A stretch of DNA of 64,000 bases from Brooklawnia sp032229645. Lineage in GTDB: Bacteria > Actinomycetota > Actinomycetes > Propionibacteriales > Propionibacteriaceae. The stretch covers positions 868,001-932,000 of the forward strand of contig CAVRLB010000001.1 in NCBI GenBank assembly GCA_963722295.1, written 5' to 3'. The notes beneath the pieces were generated by a model. The model worked only from the letters and a program-made list of their open reading frames with translations, did not search any database and had not been told where the DNA came from. Positions 25,685-32,804 of the stretch are shown here, piece by piece. Within the stretch, counting starts at the first letter, position 1, and each line of letters starts with the position of its first letter. The translations under genes were made by a program, and so were the position numbers.

Positions 25685-26653
25685 CTAGAGCAGGTGCACC
25701 AACGCGGCCAACCCGGTCACCGCGGGAATGGAGGCAAACGATGTGACGAAGATCGCATCGCGCGCCAGTTGCACGGACTCTTCGCCGCGCATGGCGAAGA
25801 TGAACACGTTCTGCGCGGTCGGCAGGCCCGCCATCACCGTCACGGCCAGCGTCGTCGCCGGATCCAGGTTGAAAACGAAGCGGGCCAGTACGAACGCCAG
25901 CACGGGTTGGACGAGCACCTTGAGCACGCTGATGACGGCGGTTTCCCCCAGGTTGCCATGCCCAGGCAGCGGACCGGTGCGCAGCGAGACGCCGAAGGCG
26001 ATCAGCATGGCGGGCACCGCGATGCCACCCACCAGGTCGAGGGTGGAGGTCAACAACCCGGGCAGCCCGATACCGGTCAGGTTCACCAGCAGGCCTGCGA
26101 TGACTCCGATGGTCATCGGGTTGCGCAGCGGCAAAGTGATATTGCGCATCGCGCTGGTCTTGTTGCCGTTCTTCCTCGCGCTCAGCGCATCGAGGATGCT
26201 CAGCCCGACCGGCTGCAGGAAGACCACCTGAATCAGCAGGATCGGCGCCACCCAGCTGGTGTCGTGCAGCACATAGGCCGCGATCGGCAGGCCCATGTTA
26301 TTGGCGTTGACATAGCAGGACGCGAAACCGCCGATTACCTTGTGACCGGCGCTGCGCCGCCACAGCGTCGAGGCCAGCAGCAGATAGCTGCCGAGCGTGG
26401 CGAAGATCGCCAGCAGCGAGACCACCACATTAAGCGAGAAGATGCGCGCCAACTCCGCCTGGCGCAAGCTTCCGAACAGCAGCGCAGGCAAACCGACCCA
26501 GAACGAGACTTGGGAAAGCACGCGCTGAGCATTGGCGTCCAGCACCCTGAATTGGGCCAACAGCCAACCGATGCCTATGACAAACCAGATGGTGAAGAAG
26601 CCCGACAGCACATCTCCCACGAGGACCAACCCTACGACCTGGCTACCTGCCAA
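25685..26653 (-). CDS. AEC family (auxin-efflux-carrier type) transporter
   Basis: A 322-residue membrane protein with about ten hydrophobic segments, of the family that exports or exchanges carboxylates such as malate or malonate in bacteria. Seen are the two pseudo-symmetric halves: GFASCYVNANNMGLPIAAYVL (about residues 105-125) in the first, and GGIAVPAMLIAFGVSL and TVMAGLPTAQNVFIFA in the second. All candidate starts are non-ATG: TTG 26653, used here, or GTG 26620, which would place the first membrane segment nearer the N-terminus. Substrate unknown. The gene ends inside minisatellite locus 2. Confidence 0.85.
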   Translation of the reverse strand: MAGSQVVGLVLVGDVLSGFFTIWFVIGIGWLLAQFRVLDANAQRVLSQVSFWVGLPALLFGSLRQAELARIFSLNVVVSLLAIFATLGSYLLLASTLWRRSAGHKVIGGFASCYVNANNMGLPIAAYVLHDTSWVAPILLIQVVFLQPVGLSILDALSARKNGNKTSAMRNITLPLRNPMTIGVIAGLLVNLTGIGLPGLLTSTLDLVGGIAVPAMLIAFGVSLRTGPLPGHGNLGETAVISVLKVLVQPVLAFVLARFVFNLDPATTLAVTVMAGLPTAQNVFIFAMRGEESVQLARDAIFVTSFASIPAVTGLAALVHLL

Positions 26654-26753
26654 TGTGGTCCACCCTCGGGCGCGGACGATATGCAGTCAGCCCGCGCTGC
26701 CGGGTAAGGTGATGATCGAAGCGACTGCAGGCGAGGCAACCGTAGGAGCGAGC

Positions 26754-27281
26754 GTGAATCCACTCGAGTGGGAGATGCCCAAGCTGCTGGTCTATGCGCT
26801 CTTGTTCTGCATCGTCTTTTCGCGAGCCAGCGCCACGTACGCGCTAGGGCGCGGTCTGATTGCCGGGGCGTCCCGGGTCAAGACCACCGCCAAGATGCAG
26901 GGCCAGCGCTACCAGCAGGCCTGCCGACTGCTAGCACGGTATGGCGCGCCGGTCGTGTCGGTGTGCTTCTTGACGGTCGGCTTCCAGACGATGGTGCTGC
27001 TGGCCTCGGGTGGCCTGCGGATGCCGCTGCGAAAGTTCTTGCCGGCGCTCGGCGTCGGCAGCGTCTTGTGGGCGCTGCTCTACGGCACGGTCGGGTTCGT
27101 CGGTTTTCACGCTCTCCGGGTAGTTTGGGAATTCTCTCCGGTGCTCTGCTCGGTCGCGATCTGCGTCGCGGTTGCCGCGTTGACAGGCTTCATCCTGAGT
27201 CGGCGCATCCGCAACCGCGAGACCGCCACCGTCCCCGACGATGAGTCAGTGAGCGAGCCCATAGGGTCCATAGCCAAGTGA
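26754..27281 (+). CDS. DedA-like (VTT/SNARE-associated type) membrane protein
   Basis: A 175-residue protein with about four membrane segments. LARYGAPVVSVCFLTVGFQTMVLLASGGLRMPLRKFLPAL (about residues 60-100) resembles the conserved re-entrant region of DedA/VTT proteins, shortened compared with typical DedA (about 200 residues). GTG 26754 is chosen because TAGGAG lies just before it. It is the first gene of an operon with azlC and azlD, overlapping azlC by 4 nt (GTGA). VTT proteins are linked to lipid scrambling and membrane homeostasis; the association with an amino-acid exporter pair is not explained. Confidence 0.72.
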   Translation: MNPLEWEMPKLLVYALLFCIVFSRASATYALGRGLIAGASRVKTTAKMQGQRYQQACRLLARYGAPVVSVCFLTVGFQTMVLLASGGLRMPLRKFLPALGVGSVLWALLYGTVGFVGFHALRVVWEFSPVLCSVAICVAVAALTGFILSRRIRNRETATVPDDESVSEPIGSIAK

Positions 27282-27997
27282 GACCTCTGTTGAGCAGCCC
27301 CGCCGTGAGGATGGGGCTGTCGGTTTCGATCGCCACCGGGCTGTACGGGATCTCGTTCGGTGCACTGGCTGTAGCTGCCGGGCTGAACCGCTGGCAGACC
27401 CAGGCTTTGAGCGCGTTGATGTTCACCGGCGGCAGTCAATTCGCCTTCGTCGGCACACTGGCCGGCGGTGGGATGTCCGCACTGGTCGCTGCGAGCCTGC
27501 TCGGAATCCGCAATGCCGTCTACGGGGCGCAGTTGAACGCCACCTTGACGCCCCGCGGACCACTCAGGGTGCTGATGGCCCACCTCACCATCGACGAGTC
27601 CTTCGCCACCACGATGGCCGCCGACGGAGAACCGGAGCGGCGGCGCGGGTTCTGGACGGCGGGCGCCGGTGTCTGGCTGACGTGGAATCTCTTCACCTTC
27701 CTGGGTGCGTGGGCCGGGGACTCGATGGGCGATCCGAAGGCCTGGGGCCTGGACGGGGCCGCTGTCGCCGCTTTCCTCGGCCTGCTCTGGCCGAGGCTGC
27801 GCAGCAAGAACGCGGCCGGATTGGCCGTGCTCTGCGCCTTGGTGACCGTGCTGGTCGTTCCGTTCACACCCCCGGGCATTCCGCTCCTGGTGGCCGGCGT
27901 CATCGCGGTGCTGATGCATCTGATCAGCCGAGGGCAGTCCAGCAAGTCGACGGGGACCGACCACCAGTCGTCCGCGATCTCAGGGAGTATCGAATGA
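27278..27997 (+). CDS. azlC: AzlC family branched-chain amino acid exporter large subunit
   Basis: A 239-residue membrane protein with the AzlC signature FTGGSQFAFVGTLAGGG (about residues 49-65) and LGIRNAVYGAQLNATL (about 76-91), followed by DESFATTM. With AzlD it forms a two-component exporter for leucine, valine and related compounds such as azaleucine. GTG 27278 overlaps the previous stop (GTGA), and its own stop overlaps the azlD ATG, so all three genes are coupled. The C-terminal 20 residues are polar and Ser-rich. Confidence 0.9.
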   Translation: MRPLLSSPAVRMGLSVSIATGLYGISFGALAVAAGLNRWQTQALSALMFTGGSQFAFVGTLAGGGMSALVAASLLGIRNAVYGAQLNATLTPRGPLRVLMAHLTIDESFATTMAADGEPERRRGFWTAGAGVWLTWNLFTFLGAWAGDSMGDPKAWGLDGAAVAAFLGLLWPRLRSKNAAGLAVLCALVTVLVVPFTPPGIPLLVAGVIAVLMHLISRGQSSKSTGTDHQSSAISGSIE

Positions 27998-28305
27998 GCG
28001 TGTGGGGGTGGATTCTGATGGCCGCGGCCGTGGCCTTCGCGACCAAGCTGACCGGCTATCTGCTGCCGTCGACCTGGCTGGGTTCGGCCGGATTCCGTCG
28101 GGCGAGCAACGCTTTGACGATCGCTCTGCTTTCTGCCCTGGTGGCGACGAATGCGTTCGCTTCCGGACAGGCCCTCGCGCTCGATTCTCGCGCGCTCGCC
28201 CTGGTCGCGGCGGGCGTGGCTCTGTGGCGCAGGCTTCCGTTTCTCGCCGTGGTGATCATCGGTGCTGCAGCGGCTGCGCTCGGACGACTCGCCGGGCTGC
28301 CCTGA
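27994..28305 (+). CDS. azlD: AzlD family branched-chain amino acid exporter small subunit
   Basis: A 103-residue membrane protein with three to four hydrophobic segments and the family pattern FATKLTGYLLP near residue 15, then ALTIALLSALVATNAF and a RRLPFLAVVIIGAAAAALGRL end. ATG 27994 overlaps the azlC stop (ATGA). It is the small partner of the AzlCD exporter. A longer upstream open frame lies within azlC and is rejected. Confidence 0.88.
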   Translation: MSVWGWILMAAAVAFATKLTGYLLPSTWLGSAGFRRASNALTIALLSALVATNAFASGQALALDSRALALVAAGVALWRRLPFLAVVIIGAAAAALGRLAGLP

Positions 28306-28457
28306 GCTGCGTGACTCGCGGAACCCCTGCTCATGATCTGCCGACGGCGAATCATCAGAAATTGACCGCGCCGGTCTCTGGATTATGACTGGCGGATGTG
28401 CAACTCTTAATTCAGAGCCGAGCAGTTGCCGGCACTCTCCGGGAGAAAGGAGATCGC

Positions 28458-28622
28458 ATGGGGCTATTGGACGACATCAAGTCCGCCGCCGATCAACATG
28501 AGGATCAGGTGGAAGCTGTCATCGACAAGGCTGGCGATGCAGTCGACCAAGCCACCGACAACAAGTATGTCGGGCAAGTCGATCAAGCCCAGGATTTCCT
28601 CAAGGACAAGATCGGTAACTAG
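28458..28622 (+). CDS. MT0933-like antitoxin family small protein
   Basis: A 54-residue acidic, helical protein (GLLDDIKSAADQHEDQVEAV, ending DFLKDKIGN) matching the actinobacterial MT0933-like antitoxin family in length and pattern. ATG 28458 follows GAGAAAGGAG, a strong ribosome-binding site. No toxin candidate sits beside it: the upstream 152 bp and downstream 222 bp hold no open frame I can support. Members of this family are often solitary, so an antitoxin role is doubtful. It is followed by a terminator and is probably monocistronic. Confidence 0.75.
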   Translation: MGLLDDIKSAADQHEDQVEAVIDKAGDAVDQATDNKYVGQVDQAQDFLKDKIGN

Positions 28623-28721
28623 AACGCTCAGTGAGACGCAGTTCTCGCTCCGAGTCGTCGGTTAAGCCTTATTCAGGCAGAGGCGGTAGTCGCCGTCAAG
28701 CCAAACACATGACCAATTGAA

Positions 28722-28756
28722 CAGCTGGGGGTCAGTCGGGAGACTGGCCCCCAGCT
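28722..28756 (+). terminator. Intrinsic terminator after the small MT0933-like gene
   Basis: A 15-bp stem with one G-T wobble, AGCTGGGGGTCAGTC (28722-28736) and GACTGGCCCCCAGCT (28742-28756), followed by CTCTTTT. Confidence 0.85.
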
Positions 28757-28767
28757 CTCTTTTGTCT

Positions 28768-28829
28768 ATGCAGTGGCCGGTTTCTTCGTGAAGTAGCCGG
28801 CCTTCTTGTTTATGAAGTGGCCGGCCTTG
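28768..28829. repeat. Three short imperfect direct repeats
   Basis: Three copies of about 18-20 bp (RTGMAGTRGCCGGYYTT) at 28768, 28789 and 28812, period 21-23 bp, in the convergent gap before the ABC operon end. Confidence 0.7.
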
Positions 28830-28844
28830 TGATGGGCGGTTTGT

Positions 28845-29633
28845 CTACAGCACCTTCGCGAAGAAGTCCTTGGTGCGCTGTTCGGTCGGATCGCCGATGA
28901 CCTGGGCCGGAGTACCGCGTTCGACGATCACGCCGTCGTCCATGAAGACGACCTGGTCTGCCACTTCACGCGCGAAGCCAACCTCATGAGTCACGACGAT
29001 CATCGTCATGCCCGTCTCGGCAAGCTCTTTCATCACGGCCAGTACCTCGCCTACCAACTCGGGGTCCAGCGCGGAGGTTGGTTCGTCGAAGAGCATCAGC
29101 TCCGGATCCATGGCCAGCGCCCGAGCGATCGCAACCCGCTGCTGTTGGCCGCCGGACAGCTGCGACGGATAGTGATCGGAGCGGTCGGTCAGCCCCACCC
29201 GCGCCAGCTGCTCGCGAGCCAGCTTCTCGGCACCGTGGGCGGAGATCTTCTTGACCTGGCGCGGCGCCTCCATCACATTCTGCAGCGCGGTCATGTGCGG
29301 GAAGAGGTTGAACCGCTGAAAGACCATCCCGATACGGGAACGCTGCCGCGCTATCTCTGCGTCCGAAAGCCGGTGCAGCACGGTCTGACCGTTCTTGGTG
29401 ATCTCGCGAAGACCCATCAGTTCGCCATCGACGAGCAGCCGGCCGGCACTGATCTGCTCCATCTCGTTGATGCAGCGCAGCAGCGTCGACTTGCCCGACC
29501 CTGAGGGCCCAAGCAGCACGCAGACCTCGCCGCGCTGAACCACCAGGTCGATGCCTTTGAGCACGTGGAGCTCACCGAAGAACTTGTGGACGCCCTGCAC
29601 GTCCACCATCGGCTGGGCCGTCGAATCGCTCAT
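28845..29633 (-). CDS. Polar amino acid ABC transporter, ATP-binding protein
   Basis: A 262-residue ATPase of the GlnQ/HisP class powering uptake of a polar amino acid. Walker A GPSGSGKSTLL (about residues 42-52), Q-loop VFQRFNLFPHM, signature LSGGQQQR, Walker B LMLFDEPTSALDPE and switch VVTHE are intact. ATG 29633 overlaps the permease stop codon (4 nt), so the operon order is binding protein, permease, ATPase. A longer upstream frame lies inside the permease gene and is not used. Confidence 0.93.
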   Translation of the reverse strand: MSDSTAQPMVDVQGVHKFFGELHVLKGIDLVVQRGEVCVLLGPSGSGKSTLLRCINEMEQISAGRLLVDGELMGLREITKNGQTVLHRLSDAEIARQRSRIGMVFQRFNLFPHMTALQNVMEAPRQVKKISAHGAEKLAREQLARVGLTDRSDHYPSQLSGGQQQRVAIARALAMDPELMLFDEPTSALDPELVGEVLAVMKELAETGMTMIVVTHEVGFAREVADQVVFMDDGVIVERGTPAQVIGDPTEQRTKDFFAKVL

Positions 29634-30610
29634 GGCGTCACATCCAGATTCGTCGCGGTGTTCACAGTGCCTGCGGACAGGATCGCCTGCTGACGTTTGG
29701 AGATGCCCTTCACTTTGCGCGGCTGAGACAGTTCGCCGTCGAAGCCACGTCCGTAGTAGGTCTCCAGCCGGTGCTGACCGACCATCAGCACGGAGGTGAT
29801 GAACAGGTACCACATCGCCGCCACGATCAGCAGCGGCACCGGCAGAAAGTTCTTGTTGCCGATGGCATTGGTGACGAAGGTGAGTTCGAGCATGAACGGC
29901 ACCGCCAGCACCAGCGAGGTGGTCTTCAGCATCGAGATCGTTTCGTTGCCGGTCGGGGGCACGATGACGCGCATCGCCTGCGGGATGATGATCCTTCGCA
30001 GAACGGTTGACCGTTTCATGCCGAGCGCCGTAGCGGCCTCCCATTGTCCCTTGTCAACCGAGTTCAGGCCGGAACGCACGATCTCGGACAAGTAGGCGCC
30101 TTCGTTCAGGCCGAGTCCCAGGATCGCAGCCACCATGGCGTTGACGATGTCCTTGGTGGACAGCGAGAAGAACTCCGGCCCGAACGGTATCCCGACACTG
30201 ATCCGCGGGTAGAGCACCGCCAGCAGGCCCCAGAAAACCAGCTGAGTGTAAACCGGGGTGCCCCGGAAGAACCAGATGTAGGCCCAGGAGACGCCGCGCA
30301 GAATCGGGTTGGTCCCCATCCGCATGATCGCGGTCGCCACAGCGAGGACGATGCCGAGCAGCATCGCCGCCACGGTCAGCAACAGCGTCCAGCCGACACC
30401 AGCCACGACCCTCGGATCGAAGAGGTACTGCGCTACCACGTCCCAGCGGAAGTTCTTGTTCTCGATGAGGCTGGAGACCAAGCCGAGCGCAAGAAAGATG
30501 ACGATCGCGGCCCAGACCCACACTCCGGGCCTGGGCACCGGTTTCGCCTCGATCAGATTCGGAGCCTTGTCGGCCACGCGAGGGTCGGATGACTGGCTCA
30601 TGGGGCTCAC
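29630..30610 (-). CDS. Polar amino acid ABC transporter, permease
   Basis: A 326-residue HisM/GlnP-type permease. A hydrophilic N-terminus of about 30 residues precedes membrane segments. The EAA cytoplasmic loop reads QWEAATALGMKRSTVLRRIIIPQAMRVIVPPTGNE (about residues 200-234). The segment FFRGTPVYTQL is typical of the family. The C-terminal 40 residues are polar. GTG 30610 overlaps the binding-protein stop (GTGA); an ATG 3 codons further in is an alternative. Confidence 0.92.
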   Translation of the reverse strand: MSPMSQSSDPRVADKAPNLIEAKPVPRPGVWVWAAIVIFLALGLVSSLIENKNFRWDVVAQYLFDPRVVAGVGWTLLLTVAAMLLGIVLAVATAIMRMGTNPILRGVSWAYIWFFRGTPVYTQLVFWGLLAVLYPRISVGIPFGPEFFSLSTKDIVNAMVAAILGLGLNEGAYLSEIVRSGLNSVDKGQWEAATALGMKRSTVLRRIIIPQAMRVIVPPTGNETISMLKTTSLVLAVPFMLELTFVTNAIGNKNFLPVPLLIVAAMWYLFITSVLMVGQHRLETYYGRGFDGELSQPRKVKGISKRQQAILSAGTVNTATNLDVTP

Positions 30611-31515
30611 GCGGTCGGATTGACTTCCGCCGTCATCACTGCGGCGCTCTCGTCGACGCCCCAGCTCGCCAAGATGGCCGACCAGGTGCCGTCGTCCATC
30701 AACTGCTGGACAGCCGCCTGAATGGCCGCGGTCAGCTGCTCATCGTCCTTGGATATCACGATGCCCTGCGGTGCCGCGTCGCGCACGCCGCCGATGACCT
30801 CGAGTTGTTCGTTGGTCAGTGCCACCGAGTAGTCGGCGACCGTCGAGTCGGCGTAGAAGGCGACGACCTTGCCACCGGTCAGGTTGGTCGTGACATCGGA
30901 CTGGACGCCGTAGCTGAGCACCTCGATCGCCTCTTTGCCAGCGGCAACGCAATCCTCGGAAGACTTCGCCAGCTCTTCTTCCTGGTACGTGCCGGTCTGC
31001 ACACCGATCGTCTTGCCGCAGATGCTGTCGGGGTCGAAGCCTTCGGGATTGCCCTTCTGAACGGCGAACGAAGACCCCACCTTGATGTAGGAGACCATGT
31101 TGTAACTGGCGGTCCGCTCCGGCGTGATGGTGAACGACGAGATGCCGATGTCGGTGGTGGAGCCGATGCTGGGCAGCAGGCTGGCGAACTCCGCCGCCTG
31201 TACCTCGGGCTCCAGGCCGAGCACCTTGCCGAGTGCCTTGCCGAGGTCGACATCGTAGCCGATCGCGGTTTTCAGATCGTCGGCGCGGAACTCGGCCGGT
31301 GCATAGTCGGGAGCCTCCGCGATCACCAGTTTGCCCGTGCTGGCGACGTCGGCCGGCAGCAGCGCTGCGATCTCGTCCACCTTCTGAACCTTCGAGACGT
31401 CATAGCTCCGATCGGTGGTACTCGATCCGCCGGACTCCTGGGTGGTCGACGAGCCCCCGCCACAGGCGGTAAGGGCAAGTGTGGCCAACAGGCCGGCGGC
31501 GACGATTCGGCGCAT
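30607..31515 (-). CDS. Polar amino acid ABC transporter, substrate-binding lipoprotein
   Basis: A 302-residue exported binding protein of the family 3 solute-binding type. The N-terminus MRRIVAAGLLATLALTACGGG is a lipoprotein signal with LTAC lipobox; the mature part starts at Cys 18. DYAPAEFR, IGYDVDLGKALGKVLG and DIGISSFTITPERT match the ligand-binding fold. ATG 31515 follows GAGAGGAAA; an in-frame start at 31593 lacks support. First gene of the three-gene uptake operon. The exact amino acid is unknown. Confidence 0.92.
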   Translation of the reverse strand: MRRIVAAGLLATLALTACGGGSSTTQESGGSSTTDRSYDVSKVQKVDEIAALLPADVASTGKLVIAEAPDYAPAEFRADDLKTAIGYDVDLGKALGKVLGLEPEVQAAEFASLLPSIGSTTDIGISSFTITPERTASYNMVSYIKVGSSFAVQKGNPEGFDPDSICGKTIGVQTGTYQEEELAKSSEDCVAAGKEAIEVLSYGVQSDVTTNLTGGKVVAFYADSTVADYSVALTNEQLEVIGGVRDAAPQGIVISKDDEQLTAAIQAAVQQLMDDGTWSAILASWGVDESAAVMTAEVNPTA

Positions 31516-31656
31516 GGTGTTTCCTCTCACAGGTAGGTGCAAGCAATGATTGTAGTGATGCTCCCGGCTGCTGATCGGCCGGTCCGGTGTCAATTTGATG
31601 ACAATGGCCTATCGACGGAGGTCTTTGTGCCCTCGGTCACCAAAGGCGGACACGGA

Positions 31657-32634
31657 TCAGCGAACCACCTTGACGGCCTTGTCGATGACGTCCTGCGGGA
31701 CGACCACGCCCATCCGCTCGGCAGCCTGAAGGTTCAGTGAGATCTCGAGATCGCTCGCCACCGCGACCGGGATATCGCCCGGTTTGCCGCCCTCGGCGAG
31801 GTATTGAGCGGCCATCTCACCGGTCTGGACGCCCTGGGCGTGGTAGTCGACTGCCAGCGCCGCCATGGCTCCCCGGTCGACGGAGTCGGGGTCGGAGACG
31901 TAGAGCGGAACCTTGCGCTCTTCGGCGACCGCAACCAGCGCTTCGACCCCCGAAATGATGGTGTTGTCGGTACCAACGAAGAAGCTGTCCGCGCCCGACA
32001 GAGATTCGGCGCCTTGGCGCACCTCGGAAGAAGCGGTGACGGTGGCCTCTTGGACGGCCAGACCGAGCGCCGGAGCAGCGTCTTTGACCATCTGGGCCTG
32101 AATCTGCGAATTGACCTCGCCGGAGGTATACAAGAGGCCGACGGTCGAGACATCGGGAGTGATCTGTTTGATCAACTCGAGCTGGTCGGCGATCGGCGGC
32201 ATGTCAGAGGTGCCGGTGATCATTCCGCCCGGAGCATCGACGGAATTCACCAGTCCGGCACCGACGGGATCGGTCACACCGGCGAAGAAGAGCGGGGTAT
32301 TGGGCAGTGCCTGGGCCAAGGTGATCGCGGTCGGGGTTGCGATGGCCACCACGAGATCCTTGTCGGTGAAGCTGCTCGCGATGTTGGACAGCGTGACCTG
32401 ATCGCCGGCGGCATTCTTGAGGTCGTAGACGACATCGGTGCCCTCAACATAGCCGGCGTCGGTCATCGCCTCCATGAACCCGTCACGCAAGGCATTGAGC
32501 GACGGGTGATCGACGATCTGAGCGATGCCAATCTGTAGCGGCTTGTCAGCGGATCCCTGGGACGAAGCGGAATCCGGTGAACACGCGGTCACAGCCAGCA
32601 ACAACGACAGCACCAACCCGAATAGACGCTTCAT
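31657..32634 (-). CDS. TrpX-like ABC transporter substrate-binding lipoprotein, solitary
   Basis: A 325-residue lipoprotein (signal MKRLFGLVLSLLLAVTAC, lipobox Cys 18) of the ABC_sub_bind family that includes predicted tryptophan/tyrosine binding proteins. Two alpha/beta lobes are visible: IGIAQIVDHPSLNALRDGF at the start, TPTAITLAQALPNTPLFFAGVTDPVGAGLV in lobe 1 and VGLLYTSGEVNSQ in lobe 2. ATG 32634 follows GGAAGGAA. The cognate permease and ATPase, usually the next two genes, are absent: the next gene downstream belongs to a different ABC family. It must share a distant transporter or act alone. Confidence 0.87.
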   Translation of the reverse strand: MKRLFGLVLSLLLAVTACSPDSASSQGSADKPLQIGIAQIVDHPSLNALRDGFMEAMTDAGYVEGTDVVYDLKNAAGDQVTLSNIASSFTDKDLVVAIATPTAITLAQALPNTPLFFAGVTDPVGAGLVNSVDAPGGMITGTSDMPPIADQLELIKQITPDVSTVGLLYTSGEVNSQIQAQMVKDAAPALGLAVQEATVTASSEVRQGAESLSGADSFFVGTDNTIISGVEALVAVAEERKVPLYVSDPDSVDRGAMAALAVDYHAQGVQTGEMAAQYLAEGGKPGDIPVAVASDLEISLNLQAAERMGVVVPQDVIDKAVKVVR

Positions 32635-32747
32635 GGAGTTCCTTCCCAACGACCTCTTCTTAGGACCCTCCGATGAACTATCGCGTCAGGGCCTTACGCC
32701 ACCACGCCTGTGTCAGACCTGGAGCCACCCGCAGCTTACAGACCAGG

Positions 32748-32783
32748 ATTTCCCGGCGACAGGCCGGGCTGTCACCGGGGAAT
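32748..32783 (-). terminator. Hairpin after nrdJ
   Basis: A 15-bp stem with two wobble pairs (32748-32762 with 32769-32783), 6-nt loop, about 20 bp beyond the nrdJ stop. No strong T-tract. Confidence 0.6.
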
Positions 32784-32804
32784 CCTCGATCACGGCATGT
32801 GGTC

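Noticed and set aside
32635..32804. T-box riboswitch before the TrpX-like gene (a GGGTGGCTCC segment resembles the T-box)
   Set aside because: One mismatch to the core T-box motif, no recognisable specifier stem, and the upstream hairpin fits an nrdJ terminator better.
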